From Clostridia bacterium (GTDB lineage Bacteria; Bacillota; Clostridia; Oscillospirales; CAG-272): 36,307 nt of DNA. The stretch spans positions 1 to 36,307 of the forward strand of contig JAFTBN010000046.1 of NCBI GenBank assembly GCA_017455185.1, written 5' to 3'. The position numbers were made by a program, and so were the translations under genes. Each line of letters starts with the position of its first letter. The stretch's first letter is position 1. Below, piece after piece: positions 1 to 7,640 of this stretch. The notes beneath the pieces are model-generated. The model was not told the origin of the DNA and did no database searches. It saw nothing but the letters and a program-made list of their open reading frames with translations.

Positions 1-2
1 AA

Positions 3-461
3 TATCTTGACAGGGACACGCCTGAATACGTGCCGACAAATAACAGCGGCACACGCTTTAAGCTTTCGCTCGGCAATGACGATGACGCGGAAGTGATCGA
101 AAAAGGCCTTGACACATACAGCAAAGCCTACGTGCATGAAAGCGAAACCGTTGATTTTTGCAAAAAGCTTGTGGATAACGAAGGCAGATTTGAGGCAGGC
201 GTGATCGCAGACACGGAAAAAGGTGATAGCGGTTCCATTGTCGCACTGTTTGTGGAAGAGCCGCTGAGACGAAAAGGCTTGGGCACGTATCTTTTGAAGG
301 AAGCAGAGAAATTCGCAAAGGAAAACGGCGCTTCGATGGTCTTCACAAACGCAGGCGACTGGAATATCGGTTTTTTCAAAAAGAACGGCTATTTGATGAG
401 AGGCGAGCTCAAAGACGTTCCCAAGGGACACGATTGCTACGAGCTCTACAAAATGATATAA
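3..461 (+). CDS. GNAT-family N-acetyltransferase, 5' end cut by the window edge
   Basis: The reading frame is open to the left edge (it reads ..YLDRDTPEYVPTNNSG before the first GTG at 30), so the GTG at 30 is probably internal and the true start lies outside. The visible 150 or so residues carry the acetyl-CoA binding signature of the GNAT fold: a beta strand (SIVALFVEEP) followed by RRKGLGTYLL, the R/Q-x-x-G-x-G/A pyrophosphate loop, then an alpha helix, and a C-terminal NIGFFKKNGY segment typical of motif B. GNAT enzymes transfer acetyl from acetyl-CoA to an amine; the substrate cannot be told. No signal peptide or membrane segment is seen. A hairpin terminator lies about 105 bases downstream. 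Family call is secure, specificity unknown. Confidence 0.8.
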   Translation, partial: YLDRDTPEYVPTNNSGTRFKLSLGNDDDAEVIEKGLDTYSKAYVHESETVDFCKKLVDNEGRFEAGVIADTEKGDSGSIVALFVEEPLRRKGLGTYLLKEAEKFAKENGASMVFTNAGDWNIGFFKKNGYLMRGELKDVPKGHDCYELYKMI

Positions 462-565
462 GGCATGGGAAACAGCTTGACAAACACCTGTTTATTGAGC
501 TGCACAGCGTGTACTTTTAAGGCGCACTTAGCTTTTTTGTCCCTTTGGGCGCTCTTAGACATAAA

Positions 566-606
566 AGAAACCTCTTTTGTCTACCACGACAAAAGAGGCT
601 TTTTCT
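566..606 (+). terminator. Rho-independent terminator after the GNAT gene
   Basis: An 11-bp perfect stem (CCTCTTTTGTC at 571-581 pairing with 588-598) with a 6-base loop is followed by CTTTTTCT. The left flank is A-rich, so it could also act on the minus strand. Confidence 0.8.
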
Positions 607-657
607 ATTGAACCGTTCTTTCTCCATCGGAACAATATCCAAAAACGTGGCGGCATA

Positions 658-705
658 GTTCCGAACATTGTTCCGAATATTGTTCTTGGCATTGTTCCGA
701 TAATG
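658..705. repeat. Four tandem 12-bp iterons overlapping a promoter
   Basis: Four head-to-tail units of 12 bp: GTTCCGAACATT (658-669), GTTCCGAATATT (670-681), GTTCTTGGCATT (682-693) and GTTCCGATAATG (694-705). An inverted partial copy, CGGAACAAT, lies near 628-636. The array covers the -35 box and most of the spacer of the promoter at 686-714, which suggests regulator binding sites, but this is inference. Confidence 0.6.
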
Positions 706-714
706 CGTTATACT
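686..714 (+). promoter_or_regulatory. Sigma-70-type promoter inside the iteron array
   Basis: TTGGCA at 686-691, 17-base spacer, TATACT at 709-714. No intact gene follows; transcription would enter the group II intron remnant. It may be the relic promoter of a lost gene. Confidence 0.5.
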
Positions 715-723
715 ATATTTGTG

Positions 724-1000
724 TAATGGTATCACCTATGTTTTGCTGATCAATTGGCTACGCCGAACCATCAGGGACGAAAGGGTGATTCAACTCATCA
801 AGGAAAGGTTACTGGACGGTCGCAAAGAGTGGAATCCTGACACAGACCATAGCGGACAAAAGACTCGCACAGGCGGGATACTTTGATATCCTCGACAAGT
901 ACGAGTCCTTGCATTGTTGATTGAACCGCCGTGTATCGAACGGTACGCGCGGTGGTGGGGGAGGTCGGTCACTCAACTAATGGGTGACCTCCTACCCGAT
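724..1000 (+). mobile_element. Degenerate group II intron: RT/maturase fragments plus domains V and VI
   Basis: Three parts of a bacterial group II intron can be read. First, around 739-795 one frame gives LLINWLRRTIRDERVIQLIK, resembling the RT segment after the FDxVNHD motif. Second, at 795-917 another frame gives SRKGYWTVAKSGIL, then TIADKRLAQAGYFDILDKY and ESLHC before a stop, the typical C-terminus of the intron-encoded maturase (RKGYW..). Third, 923-956 is a 34-base domain V (starts GAACCGCC, has the CGAACGG apical part, ends GGTGGT), followed by a domain VI hairpin (arms GGTCACTC / GGGTGACC) and a 3' end ..CCTACCCGAT at about 1000. Domains I-IV and most of the RT are missing, and the two coding pieces are out of frame, so the element is dead. 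RT piece is less certain than the maturase and RNA domains. Confidence 0.7.
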
Positions 1001-1126
1001 TGTGCTACGCGGCCGATTTAGGATGATAAGCAGGAATCCTCGGTAATTCAATTGCCGACGTAGTTCACAGCACTTTCGGCTGGCTTTCAGTCCGATTTCT
1101 CCGTTGTTTCCGTATGCTCCGCCGTT

Positions 1127-1148
1127 GGTTGGGGTCAGATAAGTGGTC
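1127..1148. repeat. 22-bp near-repeat of the tRNA-Pro promoter region (other copy 2889-2910)
   Basis: The block containing TGGGGTC..AAGTGGTC matches 2889-2910 at 19 of 22 positions in the same orientation. The second copy contains the -35 box of the tRNA-Pro promoter on the minus strand. The remaining sequence 1001-1204 shows no gene, only short inverted repeats. Confidence 0.4.
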
Positions 1149-1204
1149 AAAACCGGCAAATAAAAACATAAGACCAGCGACGATTACAATCACAGTTCGT
1201 ATTA

Positions 1205-2536
1205 TCAAATGAACATAACAAAATAGTGAGGAAGGGTTATCTTGGCACCGATCGTACCGTTTTTGCCGCCAATCAACTTGTATGCATAGGAAGGAGAAAA
1301 ATCTTCTATATAACTGTTAAGAGAAGGGGTTGGGTTGTTTCCGGCTTTCACTTCAACCGGAATTACTTCTCCGTCCTTCTCAATAAGAAACTCAATTTCG
1401 TGCTCGCTGTCCGGCTTGTAATAGTATAACGTGTATCCGCGTTTCATAAGGCATTCGGAGATAATGTTTTCGTAAATGCCTCCGCGCGCATTGCCTCTTA
1501 TCGTATCATTGAGGATAGCAAGTTTCGTCTCATAACCGTACATACAGCAGAGCAGCCCGGTATCGTTTATATAGAGTTTGAACTGATCTTCCTTAGCATT
1601 TGCCATAAGAGGCAGATACGGTTCGCGAATATTATAGCATGCGTTAACGATTTCCGAATCTTTCAACCACTGTACGCTGCCGCCGTATTTCCTGCGGGTC
1701 TGGCCTTTTTCCACTGAAGAGTACTGAAATTTCTTGAGTTCTTTCGCAAGCTGTTTCGGAACGGCGTCGTAGCACATACGAACATACTGCTTTTCTTTTC
1801 CCTTGGCGTGTTTGGCAATGTCGTCTCTGTATTCGGCAATAATGTCCCTCTGGATCCTCTCAACCCGGTTGAAATCTTTGTTTACGGCAAAATCCGCAAC
1901 CACTTCGGGCATCCCGCCAACGACCATGTATTCACGGAAAAGAGATTCGTATTTATTATGGATGCTTTCGGGAACAGTTTCTCCCGTCTCAAAATATGAA
2001 CGGAGAACAGAAATAGCCGTCTCGTTATAGCCGTATGCCCATAAGAATTCTTCAAAATCGAGGGAATACATTGTAATTTGCGATTCGTAACCAACGGGCA
2101 CGGAATCCGGTACTTCAACTTCTTTGTCATCATCTTCTCCGTATGTAAGACCCATAAGCGATCCGGAAGAGATGACGTCAAAACGCATATCTTCCGCAAG
2201 AAATTTGATTGCGGTACGGGCGTTTCCGCATCGCTGTATTTCGTCAAGAAAAATAAGGGTATCTCCCGGAACGAGTCTGAAATCGCGAACGCTCGCGGTA
2301 ATTCTTTTCAGTATCTCTTCTGAAGTCAGATCACCTTCAAAAACAAATTTCAGTTCCGGGTTGCGGAAAAAGTCGATGCAGAGAAATGAGCTATACTCTC
2401 TTTTGCCGAATTCTTTTACAATAAAGGATTTTCCGACCTGCCGCGCTCCTTTGATGAGGAGGCATTTCCTGATTTGTTCGTTTCGCCTTATGTTTTTCCA
2501 TTCTATCAGGTCGTCGTAAATTTTGCGTTTTAACAT
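1205..2536 (-). CDS. AAA ATPase with C-terminal DUF4143 nuclease-like domain
   Basis: A 443-residue protein of the AAA_14/DUF4143 family, common in gut Clostridia and Bacteroidetes and of unclear role. Walker A is GARQVGKS (residues 30-37), Walker B is LIFLDE (94-99). The C-terminal third has the E..EFLI...PVEVKAG pattern (about 379-399) that resembles a PD-(D/E)xK nuclease core. The start at 2536 is chosen because GGAGGG lies 8 bases upstream; an upstream in-frame start at 2566 would fall between the promoter -10 and this site. A consensus promoter at 2568-2596 drives it alone. No partner toxin, methylase or transposase gene is adjacent. The family assignment is firm; function is not known. 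Confidence 0.9.
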   Translation of the reverse strand: MLKRKIYDDLIEWKNIRRNEQIRKCLLIKGARQVGKSFIVKEFGKREYSSFLCIDFFRNPELKFVFEGDLTSEEILKRITASVRDFRLVPGDTLIFLDEIQRCGNARTAIKFLAEDMRFDVISSGSLMGLTYGEDDDKEVEVPDSVPVGYESQITMYSLDFEEFLWAYGYNETAISVLRSYFETGETVPESIHNKYESLFREYMVVGGMPEVVADFAVNKDFNRVERIQRDIIAEYRDDIAKHAKGKEKQYVRMCYDAVPKQLAKELKKFQYSSVEKGQTRRKYGGSVQWLKDSEIVNACYNIREPYLPLMANAKEDQFKLYINDTGLLCCMYGYETKLAILNDTIRGNARGGIYENIISECLMKRGYTLYYYKPDSEHEIEFLIEKDGEVIPVEVKAGNNPTPSLNSYIEDFSPSYAYKLIGGKNGTIGAKITLPHYFVMFI

Positions 2537-2567
2537 AAACCGTACCCTCCGTTCTGTCAGCCACAAT

Positions 2568-2596
2568 ATTATACATCAAAATGGGGTTGCAGTCAA
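2568..2596 (-). promoter_or_regulatory. Promoter of the DUF4143 ATPase gene
   Basis: On the minus strand TTGACT (2596-2591), 17-base spacer, TATAAT (2573-2568). The -35 box and spacer are part of a perfect 33-bp tandem repeat. Confidence 0.75.
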
Positions 2597-2647
2597 GGCA
2601 TTCATGCATAAAAATGGGGTTGCAGTCAAGGCATTCATGCATAAAAA
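2582..2647. repeat. Perfect 33-bp tandem duplication covering the -35 region
   Basis: Two identical 33-bp units, 2582-2614 and 2615-2647. Each holds a TTGACT box (minus strand), but only the copy next to the gene is followed by a TATAAT at the right distance. The unit length is three helical turns, so the second copy would present the same face of DNA. Confidence 0.85.
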
Positions 2648-2741
2648 TGTGGTATTAAAATGTTTGTTTGCGCAGGTTTTCGGGGTAATACATTTATATT
2701 TTGTACCAGTCAAGTAAAGTAGACACAAAAAATATTGTGCT

Positions 2742-2792
2742 GAAAAAGAAAATCGAGTATCCATAACTGAAGTCCGTTATGAATACTCGATA
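2742..2792 (-). terminator. Terminator of tRNA-Pro
   Basis: A 16-bp stem with one mismatch (2752-2767 with 2776-2791, loop of 8) begins right after the CCA end of the tRNA and is followed on the minus strand by TTTTCTTTTT. Confidence 0.85.
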
Positions 2793-2868
2793 TGGTCGGA
2801 GTGACACGGCTCGAACGTGCGGCATCGTGGTCCCAAACCACGCACTCTACCAACTGAGTTACACCCCG
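2793..2868 (-). tRNA. tRNA-Pro (UGG)
   Basis: Cloverleaf read on the minus strand: acceptor CGGGGTG paired with CACTCCG (one G-U), D-arm with AACTCAGTTGGTAGAGT, anticodon stem CGTGG/CCACG around the loop TTTGGGA (anticodon TGG), T-loop GTTCGAG, discriminator A and an encoded CCA. It has its own promoter and terminator. Confidence 0.95.
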
Positions 2869-2871
2869 ATA

Positions 2872-2900
2872 TGTATAATTCTGTTTTTGGCTGGGGTCAA
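2872..2900 (-). promoter_or_regulatory. Promoter of tRNA-Pro
   Basis: Minus strand TTGACC (2900-2895), 17-base spacer, TATACA (2877-2872), a few bases from the mature 5' end of the tRNA. Confidence 0.6.
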
Positions 2901-3160
2901 ACAAGTGGTCTGGCTTTGGCTCAAACCTCTTATTTTCTCCGCTTTTAAGGTTTTCTGTGCTTTCCGCGGCTTTTTTCGCGGTCAAACAATAACGGCATCT
3001 GGGATAATAAGTGGGGAACTTTGGCAACACCTTGCCGAGGTGGTTCGCCAGTGGCCGGGTGTATTCTCGTTCTGCTGTGACGCCAGGCAACTGTGATTCG
3101 TCCTGCGTTTTAAGAGAATAGCATATTTTATCAAAAAAATCAAGGTGTATTTTCTTCTGA
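2901..3160. other. Intergenic stretch with no recognised gene
   Basis: Open frames exist on both strands, the longest on the minus strand running straight through the tRNA-Pro gene, but none has a start with a ribosome-binding site or a recognisable domain. Confidence 0.5.
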
Positions 3161-3189
3161 TTGTTTTTTGCTATTTCGCGTGCTATAAT
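3161..3189 (+). promoter_or_regulatory. Promoter of the small membrane protein and phosphatase/LamG genes
   Basis: TTGTTT at 3161-3166, 17-base spacer, TATAAT at 3184-3189. The next start codon is at 3237, and no terminator separates this gene from the one at 3519. Confidence 0.65.
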
Positions 3190-3236
3190 ATGTCCAAGGG
3201 AATTGCTCCCAATACTTTTTATAAGAGGAAAGAAAA

Positions 3237-3467
3237 ATGGCAAAAAAGTTTCAGAAACTGCCTCGTCTTGTGCAAATTTTACTGTTGTTGATTCCAGGCG
3301 TGAACTGGCTTACGGAAATCATTGTTCGTGTTTCAGCTGTGATTGAGAAGGCAGACCTGCGAAACGTTTTTGGATTAATCCTGGCTATCTTTGTCGGATT
3401 TGTTTTTGGATGGATTGATTTGATATGGTGCTTGCTTTTCAAGCATTTGATTTTCTGCAAAGCCTGA
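3237..3467 (+). CDS. Small membrane protein of unknown function, 76 residues
   Basis: The ATG is preceded by AGAGGAAAG at good spacing and by a consensus promoter, so the frame is credible despite its size. Two hydrophobic segments are visible, about residues 10-30 (RLVQILLLLIPGVNWLTEII) and 47-68 (ILAIFVGFVFGWIDLIWCLL), joined by a short charged loop (EKADLR), giving a likely helical hairpin with a basic N-terminus (MAKKFQK) inside. No family is recognised. The gene ends 51 bases before the lipoprotein gene at 3519 and probably shares its transcript; a 6-bp hairpin (3491-3508) sits just before that gene's ribosome-binding site. Confidence 0.65.
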   Translation: MAKKFQKLPRLVQILLLLIPGVNWLTEIIVRVSAVIEKADLRNVFGLILAIFVGFVFGWIDLIWCLLFKHLIFCKA

Positions 3468-3518
3468 CAGAGAAAAGATTTCAAAAAGTGTCGGATTGTT
3501 GCATCCGAGGGGACTTAC

Positions 3519-5264
3519 ATGAGAAAAAGATTATTGATTCTGTTACTAGCATCGGTTCTTTTTGCAATGCCTGCTTTTTCGGCTTGTAAACAGCTTCCGT
3601 CTTCTTCCGAGACGGAAAAACCGGAGCAGGGTACTTCGTTTGAATCCGAGACGGATCCGTCTTTAGAATCGGAGACGGAAGAGGAAACGGAGGAGGAAAC
3701 GGAAAGTCAGCCTGCCGTCACAGAGCCGTACAAGTATGTGGTTGTTATCGGTGTTGACGGGGCAGGGACTTCTTTTAAAGAGACGGATACTCCGAATTTT
3801 GACAGGATTTTTCACGATGGTGCCGTTACGTATGCTTCACAGTCGATGATTCCTTCCAACGGAGCCGAGAACTGGGGGTCAATGCTGCACGGAGTCCTGC
3901 CTGAGATTCACGGGCTCAACAATTCCGTGACAGGCGTTCGAGGATATCCGGAGAATTCTCGGTTCCCCAGCGTTTTTCGCCTGGCGCATGAACAAATGCC
4001 CGATGCGCAAATGGCTTCTTTTTGCACATGGAAGAATCTGAATTACGGAATCATAGAAAACGGGCTTGGAGTTTACAGGGAAACCGTTGATAACGGAACC
4101 GGGTTAACCGAAAAGGTTTGCCGATATGTAAAGGAGAATCAACCGACACTGCTTCTGGTTCAAACCGATGAGGTGGATAAAGCCGGGCATGCTTCCGGAT
4201 TTATGAGTGATGCGTTTGTTGCGCAGTTGAAGAAGGCGGATGAGTTGATTGGGGCCGTTTACGATGCATATCGGGACGCCGGCCTGCTGGATGATACTCT
4301 GTTTGTCGTAGCATCGGACCACGGAGGCGTCAACAACGGGCACGGAGGAACGTCATCCAAAGAAGCCGCGGTGATGTTTGCCGCTGCAGGCAGAACGGTC
4401 AGGAAAGGGACCGTCGGGGTGATGGATAACCGGGACGTGGCTGCGGTTGTGGCCTATGCATTGGATCTGGCTGTTCCGGACACATGGACGGCACGGGTCC
4501 CCGCAAGATTGTTTGAAGGAGTCCCCGAATCGGACAGACCTGTGTTTGAACGAAGCGACGGCCGGGCTCATGATGTGGTTTCAACTCCTTCGAAAACCGA
4601 GTCCGGGTATGTTTCCCATTATCTGGGAGGGCTTGAACCGTCTTTATATCTTGCGTTTGACGGCGAGGTGAAGGATGAATATCAGACGTCCGTAAAGACC
4701 GTGGGAACGGTCGAATTCATCGACGGGTATTTCGGGCAGGCGGCTTCTTTGAACAGCGGATACGTTCAGATACCGGATTATTCGGTCGGAACCGACAGCT
4801 TTTCCATCGCCTTGTGGCTGAAGACGGGTGGTGAAGGATCCGATCCTTCCATTGTCTCCAACAAGGACTGGAATTTCGGCGGTAACAGCGGATACATACT
4901 CTCGCTGCGCTCGGGCGACATCAAGTTCAACGCCGGATCCGAAGGAAATCGGATGGATGCGGAATATGCACTTCCGTTTGATTATAAGGACAACTGGATT
5001 CATCTGGTCTTGTCCGTAGACCGGCAGGCAGAAGTCATACGTTTTTGCTATGATTTCGGGGCTTTTTACGAACATCCGCTTCCGGATGCGCTCAAAGGTG
5101 TTTCTTTGGATGCTTATCCTTCTTTGATGATTGGACAGGATGGGACCGGTACGTATGCTCCGCTTCATGCGGCAGTGGATGAGTTTATGCTTTTTGACTG
5201 TGCGCTGACCATGGAAGACGTGCGGGCGCTGGAGAATTATTACAAACAGACGCCGCTCTCCTGA
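3519..5264 (+). CDS. Lipoprotein with alkaline-phosphatase-superfamily domain and C-terminal LamG domain
   Basis: 581 residues. A lipoprotein signal peptide ends at Cys23 (AFSAC), followed by a Glu/Thr/Ser-rich linker to about residue 70. Residues 72-330 look like a type I phosphodiesterase/alkaline phosphatase fold: IGVDGAG (metal Asp80), D220-x3-H224, SDHGG (Asp267, His268) and GHGG (His275). The nucleophile loop reads IPSNGAENWGSMLHG, where the expected Ser/Thr position seems to be Gly115, so activity is doubtful. Residues about 375-580 are a concanavalin-like LamG/laminin_G_3 domain (SLYLAFDG..., FSIALWLKTG, NWIHLVLSVD, AAVDEFMLFDCAL), usually a glycan-binding module. GAGGGG lies 7 bases before the ATG. 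The protein should face the outside, tethered by lipid. Substrate unknown. Confidence 0.85.
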   Translation: MRKRLLILLLASVLFAMPAFSACKQLPSSSETEKPEQGTSFESETDPSLESETEEETEEETESQPAVTEPYKYVVVIGVDGAGTSFKETDTPNFDRIFHDGAVTYASQSMIPSNGAENWGSMLHGVLPEIHGLNNSVTGVRGYPENSRFPSVFRLAHEQMPDAQMASFCTWKNLNYGIIENGLGVYRETVDNGTGLTEKVCRYVKENQPTLLLVQTDEVDKAGHASGFMSDAFVAQLKKADELIGAVYDAYRDAGLLDDTLFVVASDHGGVNNGHGGTSSKEAAVMFAAAGRTVRKGTVGVMDNRDVAAVVAYALDLAVPDTWTARVPARLFEGVPESDRPVFERSDGRAHDVVSTPSKTESGYVSHYLGGLEPSLYLAFDGEVKDEYQTSVKTVGTVEFIDGYFGQAASLNSGYVQIPDYSVGTDSFSIALWLKTGGEGSDPSIVSNKDWNFGGNSGYILSLRSGDIKFNAGSEGNRMDAEYALPFDYKDNWIHLVLSVDRQAEVIRFCYDFGAFYEHPLPDALKGVSLDAYPSLMIGQDGTGTYAPLHAAVDEFMLFDCALTMEDVRALENYYKQTPLS

Positions 5265-5277
5265 CCGATAAAAGAGA

Positions 5278-5323
5278 AATCAGACAACCGCCGGGCGTAT
5301 GAAAGCCCGGCGGTTGTCTGATT
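5278..5323. terminator. Strong 19-bp hairpin after the phosphatase/LamG gene
   Basis: Perfect 19-bp stem (5278-5296 with 5305-5323), loop GTATGAAA. The plus-strand side lacks a T-run (ATTGGGGAG), whereas the minus-strand side has TTTCTCTTTT, so termination on the plus strand would depend mostly on stem strength. Confidence 0.6.
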
Positions 5324-5401
5324 GGGGAGAAAGGATTCCTCTTTTTGCAAAGCAAAGACCGGATTTTGGGGGGTTATCAAGTCCGGAAAGGTTCGGTTGG
5401 T

Positions 5402-5429
5402 TTGACAACAAGATGGAAAGTGGTATAAT
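5402..5429 (+). promoter_or_regulatory. Promoter of the mtnN-diguanylate cyclase-ldhA operon
   Basis: TTGACA at 5402-5407, 16-base spacer, TATAAT at 5424-5429; a second TATAAT follows at 5435-5440. Confidence 0.75.
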
Positions 5430-5491
5430 AAAGGTATAATAAAGCAGAAAAGATCGGACAATTGAGCCGTTTTGCAGAAGAGGGGTAGACG

Positions 5492-6223
5492 ATGGCACAT
5501 ACAAGAACAGTAGCCGTAATCGGCGCTATGGATTGCGAAGTGAATGCATATCTTGCCTTGTTGGATCGGGTGCAGGAAAATCATTATTGCGGAATGACGG
5601 GATACGATGGGTTTCGGGGAAGCACACGCGTCATAGTGGCGAAAAGCGGGATTGGAAAAGTGAATGCAGCCCGGTGTACGCAGTGGCTGATTGATGCGTT
5701 TCATCCGGATGTGCTGATTAATGCCGGCATTGCGGGTGCACTCGGAAAAGGATTGACCATCGGGGATATTGTGGTGGCGGATTCCCTGATTCAGCATGAT
5801 TTTGATGCGAGAGGATGGGGGTACGCTCAGGGCAATCTGTGCGATCGGAGTGACCCGTCCCATCCGACGGTCTTCTATCCGGACAGGAATGTGACGGAAC
5901 GGATGAAGGAGGCTGTCCGTGAGCAGGCGGCCGGACATCAGTGCCGGGTGGGCAGAATCGTCAGCGGCGACGTGTTTATAGCAAGCAAAGAAAAGAAAAC
6001 CGAACTGCGCGAGTTGTTTGACGCGGAAGCAGGTGAAATGGAAGGCGCGGCGATCGCACAGACAGCCGAAAAAGCCGGGGTTCCATATGCGATTGTACGG
6101 GTCCTCTCGGACAACGGCGAAGGAGAAGCGGGCGAATTGATTGATTCGTTTGAGGAGGTTACCGCGGAGCAGTCCGGCCGGGTACTGAAAGTCTTTTTGG
6201 ATTTGTTGGAACGGGATCATTGA
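5492..6223 (+). CDS. mtnN: 5'-methylthioadenosine/S-adenosylhomocysteine nucleosidase
   Basis: Hydrolyses MTA and SAH to adenine plus the thioribose, in methionine salvage and the activated methyl cycle; cytoplasmic. 243 residues, close to the usual 230. Motifs of the Pfs/MTAN family: IGAMDCE with Glu16, KSGIGKVNAA (51-60), NAGIAG (77-82), GDVFIAS (159-165), EMEGAA with Met183 and Glu184, and LSDNGE with Asp207, matching the catalytic Glu12/Glu174/Asp197 of the E. coli enzyme. AGAGGGG precedes the ATG. It overlaps the next gene by four bases if that gene begins at the TTG at 6220, so the two are probably coupled. Family assignment is firm. Confidence 0.95.
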   Translation: MAHTRTVAVIGAMDCEVNAYLALLDRVQENHYCGMTGYDGFRGSTRVIVAKSGIGKVNAARCTQWLIDAFHPDVLINAGIAGALGKGLTIGDIVVADSLIQHDFDARGWGYAQGNLCDRSDPSHPTVFYPDRNVTERMKEAVREQAAGHQCRVGRIVSGDVFIASKEKKTELRELFDAEAGEMEGAAIAQTAEKAGVPYAIVRVLSDNGEGEAGELIDSFEEVTAEQSGRVLKVFLDLLERDH

Positions 6224-7614
6224 AACAAAATACCATGAACGATAAGAAACAAGAAGAAAAGGGAAGAAAAAGCAAGGAAGGGATATCCTTGCGCAAAATT
6301 CATCTGGCCTGGCTTCTTTTGACTGTTCTGATTTCTGCTTCGCTTTTGTCCACAACGATTTTATTGATTGTCGGGTTCCGGAATATGACCAGGGCAACCG
6401 ACGCATACATAGAGATGCAGCAGGCGGCTTACGATCTGATGGACGCCTCCGATTTGATGACCGAATCGGCCAGACGGTATGTGCTGACCCGGGAACAGAC
6501 CTATATGCGGGATTATTTTGAGGAGGCTTTGGAAACGCGCAGGCGTGAAAAGGCAGTGGAACTGCTTTCCGGACATGCGGAAGCCAAGAGTGCGTTTGAA
6601 CGGCTGAATCTGGCGCTGGAAAAATCCATCCGACTGATGGACAGGGAGTATTATGCGATGCGTCTTGCGGCCTTGGCTGAAGGTTACACGACGTATCCGG
6701 ACGCTCTGAATGATGTGGTCATCAGCGAAGAGGATTTGTCCGCAGGGAAAGAAGAAAAACTGGCAAAGGCCCAGATGATGCTGTTTGATGAGGAATACTG
6801 CACGCAAAAACAGCAGATCGAAACTGAAATGAATGCAAGTCTGCACGAACTGGATTCTTCCCTCAGAGAGTCGCAGAAGGGGTCTACCCGTTCGCTTCGG
6901 ATTTATTTTGCAATTGCAATAGCGGACATTGTACTGCTTTTGCTTGGAATTTTCTTTTTAACCTGGCTGGTGTCCTATTTGGGAATCGGCCCGATCCTGA
7001 AAGCGGTCGATGAAATCAAAAGCGAAAAGGAAATATCCATCAAGGGAGCCAAGGAATTCCGCTATTTGGCCAAGACATACAATAAGCTGTTTAATGTGTA
7101 CCGGAATAGCATCACCCGTTTGAATTATGCGGCTTCTCACGATGAACTGACCCGGGTTTACAACCGGGCGGGCTACGATGAAATGATTGCGACAATCGAT
7201 TTTGATTCCACGTATCTGATCGTCATCGATGCGGATGAGTTCAAGTCTGTAAACGACCGGTACGGGCATGAAATCGGAGACAAGGTGTTGCAATCCATTT
7301 CGGATTCCATCCGGAAGGTTTTCCGTCAGGAGGACTTTGTTTTTCGGGTCGGAGGAGATGAGTTTGTGGTTCTGATGACGCATGTGAACCGCGAATTCGA
7401 GGAACTGATCGGACGGAAGATCGAACAGATCAATGCACTGTTGCAGGCTGAACAGGAAAGGGGGCTTCCACCGATTTCCGTCAGCGCGGGTGCGGCTTTC
7501 AGCGAGGGCATCCAATCCGCTCAGGAATTGTTCAACCGGGCGGATGAAGCTCTGTACGAGGTCAAGCGGCACGGAAGGAAAGGAATCGCCTTCTATGACC
7601 GGAAATCAGATTGA
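6220..7614 (+). CDS. Membrane diguanylate cyclase (GGDEF) with intact I-site
   Basis: 464 residues. Makes c-di-GMP from two GTP. Basic N-terminus, TM1 about 29-53, an extracytoplasmic, mostly helical sensor region about 54-224 with no named domain recognised, TM2 about 226-250, a short HAMP-like linker, then GGDEF domain about 305-464 with DELTRVYNRAGYD, DADEFKSVND, and the signature GGDEF at 378-382. RQED at 369-372, five residues upstream, is a product-inhibition I-site (RxxD). No EAL domain. The start is ambiguous: TTG at 6220 overlaps the mtnN stop; ATG at 6235 lies in the same frame; neither has a strong ribosome-binding site. The signal sensed is unknown. Confidence 0.9.
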   Translation: MKQNTMNDKKQEEKGRKSKEGISLRKIHLAWLLLTVLISASLLSTTILLIVGFRNMTRATDAYIEMQQAAYDLMDASDLMTESARRYVLTREQTYMRDYFEEALETRRREKAVELLSGHAEAKSAFERLNLALEKSIRLMDREYYAMRLAALAEGYTTYPDALNDVVISEEDLSAGKEEKLAKAQMMLFDEEYCTQKQQIETEMNASLHELDSSLRESQKGSTRSLRIYFAIAIADIVLLLLGIFFLTWLVSYLGIGPILKAVDEIKSEKEISIKGAKEFRYLAKTYNKLFNVYRNSITRLNYAASHDELTRVYNRAGYDEMIATIDFDSTYLIVIDADEFKSVNDRYGHEIGDKVLQSISDSIRKVFRQEDFVFRVGGDEFVVLMTHVNREFEELIGRKIEQINALLQAEQERGLPPISVSAGAAFSEGIQSAQELFNRADEALYEVKRHGRKGIAFYDRKSD

Positions 7615-7640
7615 ACGGTAAAGGAACGGAATCATAAAAA

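Noticed and set aside
658..705. CRISPR-like array
   Set aside because: Units are contiguous 12-mers without spacers; no cas genes in the window.
517..735. 72-residue minus-strand frame with RNN repeats
   Set aside because: The peptide repeat is just the translation of the 12-bp iterons; no start signal, and it crosses the terminator.
2710..3243. 177-residue minus-strand frame
   Set aside because: Passes through the tRNA-Pro gene and its terminator; no start signal or domain.
5240..6406. 388-residue minus-strand frame over mtnN
   Set aside because: Antisense shadow of mtnN, no recognisable domain, runs through the hairpin and promoter at 5278-5429.
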